Positions 10,901 to 17,949 of a DNA stretch of 64,000 nucleotides are shown here, piece by piece. Where the stretch lies: NCBI RefSeq assembly GCF_029024925.1, contig NZ_CP118962.1, positions 2,140,001-2,204,000 on the forward strand. The letters are read 5' to 3'. Positions within the stretch are counted from its first letter, which is position 1; each line of letters opens with the position of its first letter. The position numbers and the translations under genes were made by a program. Under the pieces are notes generated by a model. The model searched no databases. It was not told the DNA's origin and saw nothing but the letters and a program-made list of their open reading frames with translations. The DNA is from Enterococcus faecalis. GTDB lineage: Bacteria > Bacillota > Bacilli > Lactobacillales > Enterococcaceae.

Positions 10901-11466
10901 TTCAGGTCATCATAATCAATCACTTCGATTTTTTGTAGTTCATGGCTCGTTCTAAAACCATCAAAAAAGTTTACAAAAGGTAAACTACCTTCTAAGCTAG
11001 CTAAATGAGCAACTGCCGACAAATCCATCACTTCTTGAACACTCGATTCTGCTAACATACAAAAACCTGTTTGGCGGGTAGCCATCACATCGCCATGATC
11101 ACCAAAAATACTCAACGCACTTGTCGTTACTGCCCGAGCCGCCACGTGGAACACAGAAGGCAGCAATTCTCCTGCGATTTTATACATATTGGGAATCATC
11201 AACAGTAAACCTTGTGAAGCAGTATAAGTAGTGGTTAACGCACCTGTTTTTAACGAACCATGAACTACTCCCGCTGCCCCAGCTTCTGATTGCATTTCAA
11301 TAACTTGAACTTTTTGACCATAAATATTTTTTAAACCACTTTCCGCCCATTCATCCACCAACTCAGCCATTGTTGAACTTGGTGTGATAGGATAAATAGC
11401 GGCAACTTCTGTAAACGCATATGAAATATAAGCCGCTGCGGTGTTTCCATCCATTGTTTTTTTCAT
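7933..11466 (-). CDS. nifJ: Pyruvate:flavodoxin/ferredoxin oxidoreductase
   Basis: Oxidatively decarboxylates pyruvate to acetyl-CoA, passing two electrons to flavodoxin or ferredoxin. The 1177 residues contain in order the pyrimidine-binding domain (N-terminal YPITPSSTMAE), the gamma-like domain, two [4Fe-4S] clusters (CTMCNECAFVCP and CTGCGLCVQACP), a third Cys group (GACEGCGETPY), and the TPP-binding domain (GGDGWAYDIGFSGIDHV, then NEVYANTGGQTSKATP). An AAAAGG site precedes the ATG. It is the last gene of the flavodoxin-Nfn operon, which suggests flavodoxin (13793-14257) as its acceptor. The product is oxygen-sensitive in characterised homologues, so anaerobic use is likely. Confidence 0.96.
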   Translation of the reverse strand: MKKTMDGNTAAAYISYAFTEVAAIYPITPSSTMAELVDEWAESGLKNIYGQKVQVIEMQSEAGAAGVVHGSLKTGALTTTYTASQGLLLMIPNMYKIAGELLPSVFHVAARAVTTSALSIFGDHGDVMATRQTGFCMLAESSVQEVMDLSAVAHLASLEGSLPFVNFFDGFRTSHELQKIEVIDYDDLKEMVNQEAVTRFRMGGMNPNHPTVSGTAQNPDIHFQQRETVNKNYEEMPKIVQKYMKKINNLRGTTYDLTDYYGVEDATEVIISMGSASPVIKQTVDYLNQQGRKVGFINIHLYRPFPTENLLEKLPATVEKVAVLDRTKESGAEGEPLLLDVQSALYQHENRPIVIGGRYGLGSKDVAPNQIKAIYDHLLLPFKELKQRFTVGIVDDVTYQSLPEEPTLDLTPDTTFQAKFWGFGSDGTVGANKQAIKIIGDHTDLYAQAYFSYDSKKSGGLTVSHLRFGKEPITSTYLIEQADFIACHNASYLHKYDLLKGLKDGGTFLLNTIWDQEKVHRLLPAKLKKYIGEHQIKFYIINAVELARKVGLGRRINTVMSTAFFEVTDILTKEQYLPLLKEEVKKTYGKKSMEIVEKNYQAIDATFESLQEIVVPEDWATIVLEPENQESEAPAFVTNILEPINRQEGDQLTVSDLIENGMKGGAIPMGTAAYEKRGIALEVPEWQMDKCTMCNECAFVCPHAAIRPFLADEEELKEAPAGFAMREMRGTDGLMYRIQVSLEDCTGCGLCVQACPVKDKAILMKPYETQKEQAMNWAFAVTLKQKANPVKKLSVKGSQFNQPLMEFSGACEGCGETPYIKLLTQLFGDRMMIANATGCSSIWGGSSPVTPYTTNECGQGPAWSNSLFEDNAEYGYGMYIANRTKRQHLASLVEESLAKNVGSDSLQALLNDWLEHMAEGEGTQQRATKLAAALSEEADEDPLLTKIYEQKDLLVKTSQWIVGGDGWAYDIGFSGIDHVLASGEDVNIFVMDNEVYANTGGQTSKATPASAIAKFSAGGKHTSKKDLGMMAITYGNVYVAQVALGANSMQTIKAIDEAERYPGPSIIIGYTPCINHGVKGGMVRTLDQAKEAVESGYWPLYRYNPELVKKGKDPMVIDYKKTDFDKMRDFLEKQTRYSALHTIKENQEVVEHLLDKTKEDAIERSESYNKLVTHMKK

Positions 11467-11486
11467 TTTTTCACCTTTTATCTTTC

Positions 11487-12905
11487 CTAAGCATTGCTTG
11501 TGACTGTTGTTTTTTGTGTTTTGACATACTGATCAATTGCATTAGCTGCGATTTTTCCGGCGCCCATCGCTAAAATAACGGTGGCAGCACCTGTGACTAT
11601 GTCGCCCCCAGCAAAAACGCCAGGTATTGAGGTTGCTCCTGTTTTAGGATCAGCCTGAATGTACCCCCATTGGTTTAGTTCTATTTCTGGATATGTTGAT
11701 AACAAGACTCGATTTGCCCCTTGGCCAATTGCCTCGATTACTGCATCAGCAGGAATGGTAAACGTGCTGTTTGGAATTGGTTCTGGCCGTCGTCTTCCAG
11801 ACGCATCTGGTTCACCTAAAACCATTTTGACACATTCAACACCGGCTAGATTTCCTTGTTGGTCATCTAAATAAGCAATTGGATTCGTTAACCAATAATA
11901 GTTAATTCCTTCTTCAAGGGAATGGTGGTATTCTTCAATTCTTGCTGGTAATTCTTCTAACGAACGACGATACACAATGTTCACATTTTCAGCGCCTAAT
12001 CGTTTGGCTGAACGAGCAGCATCCATTGCAACATTCCCGCCGCCAATCACAACGACATTTTTAGCACGTTTAATCGGTGTATCATATTCTGGAAACTCAT
12101 AGCTATGCATTAAATTGATTCGTGTTAAAAATTCACTAGAAGAATAAACCCCGTTTAAGCTAGTTCCTGGGATTCCCATAAAGTTTGGTGCCCCTGCACC
12201 AACCGATAGATAACAGGCATCAAACTCTAACATTATTTCTTCCATCGTAATCGTTTTACCTACTACCACATTGGTTTCTATTGTTACACCTAAGGCTTCA
12301 ATACTCGCAATTTCCTGTTTAACAATTTTTTTCGGTAAGCGAAATTCAGGTATGCCATAGGTTAATACGCCGCCAGCTTCATGAAGCGCTTCAAAAATAA
12401 TTACTTCGTAACCGAGCTTTGCCAAATCCCCCGCAACCGTTAACCCAGAAGGACCAGAACCGACCACTGCGACTTTCCCTTTTGTTGGTTCCGCTGTTTT
12501 CTTAGGAAACTTGTGATTTTCTAATGCCCAATCGGCAACTAAACGTTCTAATTTGCCAATTGCCACTGGTTCAAAGTTTTTGGCTTTCCCTAATTTACAA
12601 ACTTGTTCACATTGTTTCTCTTGCGGACAAACGCGTCCACAAATAGCAGGTAAATTTGTATATTTACTTAAAATATCGGCTGCTTGTTCCATGTTTCCTT
12701 CACGAATAGCTAAAATAAATCCAGGAATATCAATCATCACGGGGCATTTAGTAATACAAGGTGCATTTTTACATTGTAAACAGCGAACCGCTTCCTCTTG
12801 CCCTTCTGCTAATGTATAGCCTAAGCAAACCTCTTCAAAATTATTCTTTCTGATAGTAGGTGCTTGTTCCGCAATCGGTGTTTTTATACGACTTTTTCTA
12901 GCCAT
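11487..12905 (-). CDS. NfnB/GltD-like NADPH-binding flavoprotein with Fe-S clusters
   Basis: Resembles the small subunit of glutamate synthase and NfnB. The N-terminus has CLQCKNAPCITKCP and ICGRVCPQEKQCEQVC for two [4Fe-4S] clusters. These are followed by an FAD Rossmann motif (VGSGPSGLTVAGDLA), a nucleotide-binding motif (VVVIGGGNVAMDAARSA) and a C-terminal FAD-contact GGDIVTGAATVILAMGAGK. It is 472 residues and overlaps the next gene (NfnA-like) by 8 bases. No large glutamate synthase subunit is nearby, and the partner is a PyrK/NfnA-type protein. An electron-bifurcating NADH-dependent ferredoxin:NADP oxidoreductase is therefore a better reading than glutamate synthase. Confidence 0.85.
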   Translation of the reverse strand: MARKSRIKTPIAEQAPTIRKNNFEEVCLGYTLAEGQEEAVRCLQCKNAPCITKCPVMIDIPGFILAIREGNMEQAADILSKYTNLPAICGRVCPQEKQCEQVCKLGKAKNFEPVAIGKLERLVADWALENHKFPKKTAEPTKGKVAVVGSGPSGLTVAGDLAKLGYEVIIFEALHEAGGVLTYGIPEFRLPKKIVKQEIASIEALGVTIETNVVVGKTITMEEIMLEFDACYLSVGAGAPNFMGIPGTSLNGVYSSSEFLTRINLMHSYEFPEYDTPIKRAKNVVVIGGGNVAMDAARSAKRLGAENVNIVYRRSLEELPARIEEYHHSLEEGINYYWLTNPIAYLDDQQGNLAGVECVKMVLGEPDASGRRRPEPIPNSTFTIPADAVIEAIGQGANRVLLSTYPEIELNQWGYIQADPKTGATSIPGVFAGGDIVTGAATVILAMGAGKIAANAIDQYVKTQKTTVTSNA

Positions 12906-13737
12906 TTTTCTCCACCTGCTCTTTCAAACGATCTGTAAAGCAAACTGCTTCTTCTTCCTGATATTGCTTCATTCGATTAATGAATTCATCCCAATTTACT
13001 TCATTGCCTTTAAACTCAGGTCCATCAACACAGGCAAATTTCATGGTGCCATCAACAGTGACCCGACAACCACCACACATGCCTGTTCCGTCAATCATAA
13101 TAGGATTCAAGGAAACATAAATTGGTAATTGATGTTTTTCAGCTGTCAAGGTACAAAATTTCATCATGATGCTGGGCCCAATCGCCCAACTGTAGGCTAC
13201 AGATTCACGTGCAATAACTTCTTCCATCGCTTCTGTTACTAAGCCCTTTTTACCTAATGAACCATCATCCGTTGTAATGATTAGCTCATCCGAATAACAA
13301 CGGCATTCTTCTTGTAACAGAACTAACTCAGCTGTTCGTGCCCCCAAAATCGTAATCACTCGGTTGCCTGCTTCTTTTAAAGCCTTGATAATTGGATAAA
13401 TAGCCGCGATACCAACCCCGCCACCGACAACCATCACCGTTCCATATTGCTTCACTTCTGTGGGCATACCTAAAGGTCCAGTGATATCTAACAAAGAGTC
13501 GGAAGTTTTAAGTTGGGAAAGTGCAGCTGTTGTCTTACCGATTACTTGGAAAATAATTCGAATACTGCCTGCTTGTGGATTTGTCTCCGCAATCGTTAAG
13601 GGGATCCGTTCTCCCTTTTCGTCAATTCTTAAAATAACAAACTGTCCAGCCTGAGCATGTGTCGCTATTCTTGGCGCTTCCAGCCAAAAATCAAATGTAT
13701 TACTAGATAATTGAGTCGACTGAAGAATATTAAACAT
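12898..13737 (-). CDS. NfnA/PyrK-like FAD and [2Fe-2S] reductase subunit
   Basis: Ferredoxin-NADP-reductase fold with an FAD domain at the N-terminus, an NAD-binding segment (MVVGGGVGIAAIYP) and a C-terminal cluster motif MCGGCRVTVDGTMKFACVDG. The three cysteines are spaced C-x2-C-x11-C, as I recall for NfnA, where the fourth ligand is an acidic residue. I start it at the ATG at 13737 because AGGTAGG lies 7 bases upstream. Two earlier in-frame ATGs sit on top of a purine-rich site. It probably forms a complex with the overlapping NfnB-like subunit. PyrK of dihydroorotate dehydrogenase is the main alternative, but no pyrD is here. Confidence 0.83.
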   Translation of the reverse strand: MFNILQSTQLSSNTFDFWLEAPRIATHAQAGQFVILRIDEKGERIPLTIAETNPQAGSIRIIFQVIGKTTAALSQLKTSDSLLDITGPLGMPTEVKQYGTVMVVGGGVGIAAIYPIIKALKEAGNRVITILGARTAELVLLQEECRCYSDELIITTDDGSLGKKGLVTEAMEEVIARESVAYSWAIGPSIMMKFCTLTAEKHQLPIYVSLNPIMIDGTGMCGGCRVTVDGTMKFACVDGPEFKGNEVNWDEFINRMKQYQEEEAVCFTDRLKEQVEKNG

Positions 13738-13792
13738 TGAAATACCTACCTTCATCATTCCTTTTCATTCTGACTCCTACTTTCTTAAATCC

Positions 13793-14257
13793 TTAGGCAA
13801 CGCTATCAGATAAAGTGGTGGCGACACTTTGAACAAATGTTTTTAGCAGTTCGATGTCTTCTTCTTCTGCATTGTTTTCAATTTCAACTGTTTCAGCTAC
13901 TTTTTTAGCACCAGCTTTTTCAAAAGCTCCTACAAAATCATGCGCTGATTTACAGAAAAATTCACCATATTCACGATCACCGGAACCAACAACGCCAAAT
14001 GGCTTACCTGCTAAATCCTTTTCAGTTAATTCATCAAAGAAATCTTCAAATTCAAAAGGCAGTTCCCCATCACCATAAGTATACGTTGCGATAATACAAG
14101 CATCTGCATCATCAAAGAAGTCTACATCAACTTCTGAACATTCTTCACGTTCTACTTCAACTCCAGCTTCTTGAAACTGTTCTTCCAAAATCTCGGAAAT
14201 TTCTTCTGTGTTTCCAGTCATACTTGCATAAACAATTTTTACTAGTGCCATCTTCAT
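13793..14257 (-). CDS. Flavodoxin
   Basis: Short-chain FMN electron carrier, acidic, 154 residues. The phosphate loop is SMTGNTEE near the N-terminus. The FMN-contacting loops follow as TYTYGDGELPFEFED and GSGDREYGEFFC. The first ATG has AAAGGA 6 bases upstream; a second ATG two codons on is possible. As first gene of the operon with the Nfn-like pair and PFOR it is the likely mobile acceptor for PFOR. Confidence 0.93.
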   Translation of the reverse strand: MKMALVKIVYASMTGNTEEISEILEEQFQEAGVEVEREECSEVDVDFFDDADACIIATYTYGDGELPFEFEDFFDELTEKDLAGKPFGVVGSGDREYGEFFCKSAHDFVGAFEKAGAKKVAETVEIENNAEEEDIELLKTFVQSVATTLSDSVA

Positions 14258-14382
14258 TCATTTCCTTTCTGTTGTCCTAAATATTTCAATGCATTCAAAT
14301 GCAATTGTAACCCCTTACATTAATTCCTAAAAAAATAACTTTTACAAATGATTTTATTCACAAACTAATCTAACTAAGTATG

Positions 14383-14414
14383 TACTCTTCTCCTTTCGAG
14401 ATAGAGTATTTTTT
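14383..14414 (+). other. Hairpin in the flavodoxin leader, terminator-like only on the plus strand
   Basis: TACTCT (14383-14388) pairs with AGAGTA (14403-14408), with further CTC/GAG pairing inside. On the plus strand it is followed directly by TTTTTT, so it looks like a terminator for antisense transcription. On the minus strand it lies about 10 bases inside the start of the flavodoxin mRNA, where it could be a 5-prime stabilising stem. Confidence 0.45.
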
Positions 14415-14425
14415 ACTACGTCTTT

Positions 14426-14455
14426 ACTATACCACACTCCAAACCTTTTTAACAA
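14426..14455 (-). promoter_or_regulatory. Promoter of the flavodoxin-nfn-PFOR operon
   Basis: TTGTTA (-35, 14450-14455) and TATAGT (-10, 14426-14431) with an 18-base spacer and a TGG extended -10. The transcript would start about 165 bases before the flavodoxin ATG. Confidence 0.7.
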
Positions 14456-14493
14456 TATTTTTAAGGTAAAAAAAATATTATTTAGGTTCTTTT

Positions 14494-15324
14494 TTATAAA
14501 ATGTTTTTCCTTCTTCCAATCATAAAAATTGCTTCTAAAACCGCTCCCCCTAATGCACGAGCTTTGTCGGAGATCGTCAAGCAATCGACTTTCTCAACCG
14601 GTCGAGGATCTACATCCGCACACTTCAACCCTTGATAACAGGTTACCTTTTCTGAAATCAATCCTCTCAAAGTCCCTGTCAGAGGCGAATAAACTGGAAC
14701 CTGATCGATAAAAAATAATACTTCCCCTTTCAACACGAGATCCCCTATGTTTTTAAGGTGGGTAACTTGTCCGGAAGCAGGGGCATGGACAACTCGTTCC
14801 GCACTTTTTCCGCCAATTTCACCTGGAATACCTGTATTAGGTAAAGCTGTTCCTTCAAAGTATAAACGTCCCAGCCTATGGCCACGCATTGTCTCAATCA
14901 CAACATCGACATCTTGCGGTGCTGAAAAACCTGGTCCTAAAGCAATCGTAATCGGTGCCATTCCTCGATGCGTACCTAAATTTTTCTTAGCCAAAATCGC
15001 ATCGATAACAATCAGTGGTTTCAATTGTTGAATAGCACTTGCTGTTTGATCGACAAAAACAGGCAGCTTATTTTGCTGCCAACATTTCGCGCAATCCTTT
15101 AATGAAGTAATTCGAACAGCAATCAAATCTTCCACTCTTTGTTCTTTCTGAAAAATAGCATCACAAACTGAAACAGTCCTCCGAATGGCCAGAGGACATT
15201 CTGTTTCTAATACTAGTATTTTAAAGCCAACGTGCCATAATTTTTGGATAACGCCTGTCGCTAGATCGCCCCCTCCGCGAACAATCACTAATTTTTCTTG
15301 GATGTTTTGACTGATTTCTCCCAT
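14494..15324 (-). CDS. yqeB: Selenium-dependent molybdenum hydroxylase accessory protein YqeB
   Basis: Member of the YqeB family that occurs with SelD and molybdenum hydroxylases in organisms that use a labile selenium cofactor. Its biochemical role is not established. An N-terminal Rossmann-like GGGDLATGVIQKL motif resembles the XdhC C-terminal domain, and a later part (VVHAPASGQVTHLKNIGDLV) looks like a biotinyl/lipoyl-type beta fold. I choose the ATG at 15324, with AAAGGA 8 bases upstream, over the ORF's first ATG 33 bases earlier. The gene overlaps yqeC by 37 bases and is the last gene of the operon. Confidence 0.88.
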   Translation of the reverse strand: MGEISQNIQEKLVIVRGGGDLATGVIQKLWHVGFKILVLETECPLAIRRTVSVCDAIFQKEQRVEDLIAVRITSLKDCAKCWQQNKLPVFVDQTASAIQQLKPLIVIDAILAKKNLGTHRGMAPITIALGPGFSAPQDVDVVIETMRGHRLGRLYFEGTALPNTGIPGEIGGKSAERVVHAPASGQVTHLKNIGDLVLKGEVLFFIDQVPVYSPLTGTLRGLISEKVTCYQGLKCADVDPRPVEKVDCLTISDKARALGGAVLEAIFMIGRRKNIL

Positions 15325-16043
15325 AAAATAAGTCCTTTCTCTAATTCCATATTGCAAGCAATAATTTTGTCTAATTTTTCAAAACAGCTTTTGGGTAACT
15401 GAAGACAGACATTCATCGCTTGAACGAACTCTCTTCGCGTATGGGTTTGATTTAAACACAAAATTCGTTTGCCTTGGCTCTCTTTAAACAATCCTTTTGG
15501 ATGAGCAATCAGTTGAGCTAACAATGTTTCTGTGATTGGTTCTTGTTGTTGCGCATCGGTTAATTCCAAAAAAAGCGGCAACCGATGAATGGTCGTTTCA
15601 TCTATCTTTTGACCAATCACAGAAATCGGAAGCACACCAATTGTGGTGGTTGTTTCTTTTAATATCACGGGTTCATAAGAGGACCAGCCTTTCAAAGGTC
15701 GTTGTTTGGAACCATCCGCTTCTAAAAAAACTTTCGTGAAGTGCTGAAACAATATTTGAAGCGAGGTCATTGCAGGCATCGTTAGTTTTGTTTGATTGTT
15801 GATAGCGGTTCCTGCTAAAGTGATTCCGCAGATATTCGGCGTTATTTTTTCAAAATGGTTTGTATAAAAATAATCATACAATTGACGTTGGGGAAACCCA
15901 ATTTTTGTGGTTGTACTAACCAGAACAGCTTCCTTTCGATATGTTTTTGCTAGCGCCCACATTAAGCTTGTTTTCCCACCACTACCAACAATCGACACAA
16001 TTTCCTTTCCTTGTAAATCAAAACACTTTTTTAAGGACTCCAC
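15288..16043 (-). CDS. yqeC: Selenium-dependent hydroxylase accessory protein YqeC
   Basis: Putative nucleotide-binding protein, found almost only with SelD/YqeB/molybdenum hydroxylase genes. GSGGKTSLMWALAK near residue 18 is a P-loop-like motif, followed by STTTKIGFP and LEADGSKQRPLKGW. It starts with GTG (16043), with AAAGGAGG 8 bases upstream. The 13-base overlap with the preceding DUF3343 gene and the 37-base overlap with yqeB show tight translational coupling. Its substrate is unknown; a role in activating selenium or molybdenum cofactor is inferred from genomic context only. Confidence 0.88.
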   Translation of the reverse strand: MESLKKCFDLQGKEIVSIVGSGGKTSLMWALAKTYRKEAVLVSTTTKIGFPQRQLYDYFYTNHFEKITPNICGITLAGTAINNQTKLTMPAMTSLQILFQHFTKVFLEADGSKQRPLKGWSSYEPVILKETTTTIGVLPISVIGQKIDETTIHRLPLFLELTDAQQQEPITETLLAQLIAHPKGLFKESQGKRILCLNQTHTRREFVQAMNVCLQLPKSCFEKLDKIIACNMELEKGLILWEKSVKTSKKN

Positions 16044-16288
16044 AGTTGGTACCTCCTTTCCCCAAGGTCATTTTTCACAGAAAAAATAGAGGCTACGCGT
16101 ACTTTTGCTTCTTCTAAAAAACATACAATGTGAGTTATTTCCGCTTCATTAATGAGTAAACCGATCCCACAGCCATCCGTCAATGATGGTGGCAAAGTAA
16201 AGACGCGAACAGCCACCTTTCTTGTCAACAGTACTTGTTCTGCCTGAACAGCATAATGTGTATTCGGAAAGGTTAGCAAATACTCCAT
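16031..16288 (-). CDS. DUF3343 family small protein (putative Se/S carrier-like)
   Basis: An 85-residue protein with one central conserved motif LTDGCGIGLLI, where Cys40 is the only cysteine likely to carry sulfur or selenium. A second cysteine lies in THIVCF. Families of this type are annotated as putative selenium/sulfur carriers and lie beside yedF and the cysteine-desulfurase-like gene in selenium operons. It lies 20 bases after yedF and overlaps yqeC by 13 bases. Function is inferred from context. Confidence 0.8.
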   Translation of the reverse strand: MEYLLTFPNTHYAVQAEQVLLTRKVAVRVFTLPPSLTDGCGIGLLINEAEITHIVCFLEEAKVRVASIFSVKNDLGERRYQLWSP

Positions 16289-16308
16289 CTTTTCACCTTC
16301 TTTTTTTG

Positions 16309-16896
16309 TTAAAGCGTAATTACTTTAGCCGCTTGATTCATTGTTTCAACAATTTCGTACATATTAGTAATAGATCCGATAGCTAAGGTGTCTGTTAAAT
16401 GATAAAAATCTAAACAGGCCCCACACGTTTGAATCGTGGTTCCCTTCTCCGCTAATTGTTGCAAATCATCTAAGGTATTCGCTGCTTGATTCGTTAAAAA
16501 CGCCCCTCGATTAAAGAATAATAGCTGTGTAGGAACAGTTTCTGCTTCTGATAAGGATTGAAGATAACTTTTCATTAATAGTCGTCCTAGCTGCTCGTCT
16601 CCAGTACCTAATTGATCGGAGCCAATCGTAATTACTAAATCTGTTGCTGACTGACTTGTTTGTTGAGTCGCTTCTTTAGGTACCGTAATTTTGACAGAGA
16701 AAACCGTGGCTTCTATCTGCTTCGCAGTCAAAGTGGCTTGTTTTTTAGTAGCTAATTTTTTTAAATTTTCAATGGCTACTTCGTTATCGACTAAAACCTC
16801 GATAGTGCCTCCAGCCAAACCTAGCTCCGCCAAGGCTTTTTTCGTTTCAATCACAGGTATTGGGCAAGGTTTTCCCAATGCATCTACTAATTTCAT
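16309..16896 (-). CDS. yedF: Selenium metabolism protein YedF (TusA domain plus DsrE-like domain)
   Basis: Two-domain protein of 195 residues. The N-terminal TusA/SirA domain has the persulfide-type motif GKPCPIPVIETKKAL with Cys11. The C-terminal domain (about 95-195) is DsrE-like, with GSDQLGTGDEQLG and TCGACLDFYHL carrying two further cysteines. In characterised relatives the TusA cysteine carries sulfane sulfur. Here, next to selD and a NifS-like gene, it may carry selenium. Ribosome site AGAGAAGGG precedes the ATG, and the selD stop codon is 15 bases upstream. Confidence 0.9.
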   Translation of the reverse strand: MKLVDALGKPCPIPVIETKKALAELGLAGGTIEVLVDNEVAIENLKKLATKKQATLTAKQIEATVFSVKITVPKEATQQTSQSATDLVITIGSDQLGTGDEQLGRLLMKSYLQSLSEAETVPTQLLFFNRGAFLTNQAANTLDDLQQLAEKGTTIQTCGACLDFYHLTDTLAIGSITNMYEIVETMNQAAKVITL

Positions 16897-16911
16897 ATTT
16901 GGCCCTTCTCT

Positions 16912-17934
16912 CTATAAAAGTACTACTGCTTGTTGTTCTTTTGGCAGAACCTCGCCAATAATTTTGGCAACAGGGTCCTCTTTTTGAATAGCTGCTAAAC
17001 AGGCTGCCGCTTCATCAGCAGCGACACTAATTAACAGTCCGCCAGATGTTTGTGGATCAAACAAAAGTTCTTGCATTTCCATAGAAATTTTTGAATAATC
17101 GATTGTCGTTCCGATTGTTTGTCGGTTTCTTTGCCCAGCTGCAGTGACTAAACATTCTCCGGCGTAGGCCAACGCTCCTGTAATGGTTGGTAACGCTTCT
17201 GTATCAATCAGTAATGTTACCTGATTATCAGCCATTTCTTTTGCATGAATTAATAGACCAAACCCAGTCACATCAGTACAAGCATGTACTGCGTAAGATC
17301 GAGCATTCACAGCGGCATATTTATTTAAACGTTCCATCGAATCTTGCGCGATTTTTTGTTCCCTCTGCTTCGCTAATTGCCCCCGAACAGCCGCTTGAAT
17401 AATTCCTACACCTAATGCTTTAGTTAAAATCAAGACATCCCCCACCTGTGGCGTATTATTATGCCACAAATTTTCTGGATGAACTTCTCCAGTTACCGCT
17501 AAGCCATACTTGGGTTCATGGTCATAAATCGAATGACCTCCCGCCAGTAAAGCGCCCGCTTCCTTTAATTTTAAGCTGCCACCCAAGAGCATTTGTTCCA
17601 ACCATTCTTTTGACATCTTTTGTGGAAAACAAACAAGATTTAGCGCATAAAGGACTGTTCCGCCCATGGCATAGACATCACTTAAAGCATTAGCGACCGC
17701 AATTTTTCCAAATGATAACGGATCATTGACCATTGGTGAAAAAAAATCAACCGTTGAAATCAAAGCTTTTTCAGGCGTTATTTGGTAAACCGCGGCGTCG
17801 TCGGCATGTTCAAACCCGACGAGTAGCCGCTCATTTGCCGGTGTTTCGGGTAAGTGTTGCAACAATTGGTTCAGTACACGGGATTCAATTTTTGCCCCGC
17901 AGCCGCCTGATGTACATTGTGATAAAAAATCCAT
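16912..17934 (-). CDS. selD: Selenide, water dikinase (selenophosphate synthetase)
   Basis: Makes selenophosphate from selenide and ATP. The N-terminus has the catalytic GGCGAK with Cys12 and Lys15. In many organisms that residue is selenocysteine, but here it is TGT/TGC-type Cys, so no Sec decoding is needed. The ATP-binding AIRS-like domains follow (VDFFSPMVNDPLSFGKIA, GGHSIYDHEPKYGL, CTDVTGFGLL, DPQTSGGLL). Full length at 340 residues. No selA, selB or selC is seen in this window. This is consistent with an orphan SelD serving a selenium cofactor of the molybdenum hydroxylase. Confidence 0.96.
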   Translation of the reverse strand: MDFLSQCTSGGCGAKIESRVLNQLLQHLPETPANERLLVGFEHADDAAVYQITPEKALISTVDFFSPMVNDPLSFGKIAVANALSDVYAMGGTVLYALNLVCFPQKMSKEWLEQMLLGGSLKLKEAGALLAGGHSIYDHEPKYGLAVTGEVHPENLWHNNTPQVGDVLILTKALGVGIIQAAVRGQLAKQREQKIAQDSMERLNKYAAVNARSYAVHACTDVTGFGLLIHAKEMADNQVTLLIDTEALPTITGALAYAGECLVTAAGQRNRQTIGTTIDYSKISMEMQELLFDPQTSGGLLISVAADEAAACLAAIQKEDPVAKIIGEVLPKEQQAVVLL

Positions 17935-17949
17935 GCTGTCCGCTCCTTC

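Larger units (their letters stand above)
14258..14493. other. Leader and promoter region of the flavodoxin-PFOR operon
   Basis: A 236-base gap between the end of the selenium operon (yqeB stop at 14494) and flavodoxin. It contains the flavodoxin promoter (14426-14455), a hairpin (14383-14414) and about 160 bases of leader. I see no strong terminator for the selenium operon, only weak AT-rich sequence at 14460-14490, so readthrough into flavodoxin is possible. Confidence 0.6.

Noticed and set aside
11487-13737. Glutamate synthase small subunit plus ferredoxin-NADP reductase as literal names
   Set aside because: No large glutamate synthase subunit is adjacent, and the Fe-S and FAD pattern of the pair fits NfnAB. 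I kept the family resemblance but not the product name.
14465-14486. A third copy of the CTAAAAAA-TTTTTTAG palindrome upstream of flavodoxin
   Set aside because: The minus strand has CTAAATAATATTTTTTTTA here, similar in composition and in position relative to the promoter, but the arms do not match; likely AT-rich coincidence.
14354-14584. A 76-codon minus-strand ORF overlapping the end of yqeB
   Set aside because: It runs in another frame through the end of yqeB and then through promoter and leader sequence, with no ribosome site or family resemblance.
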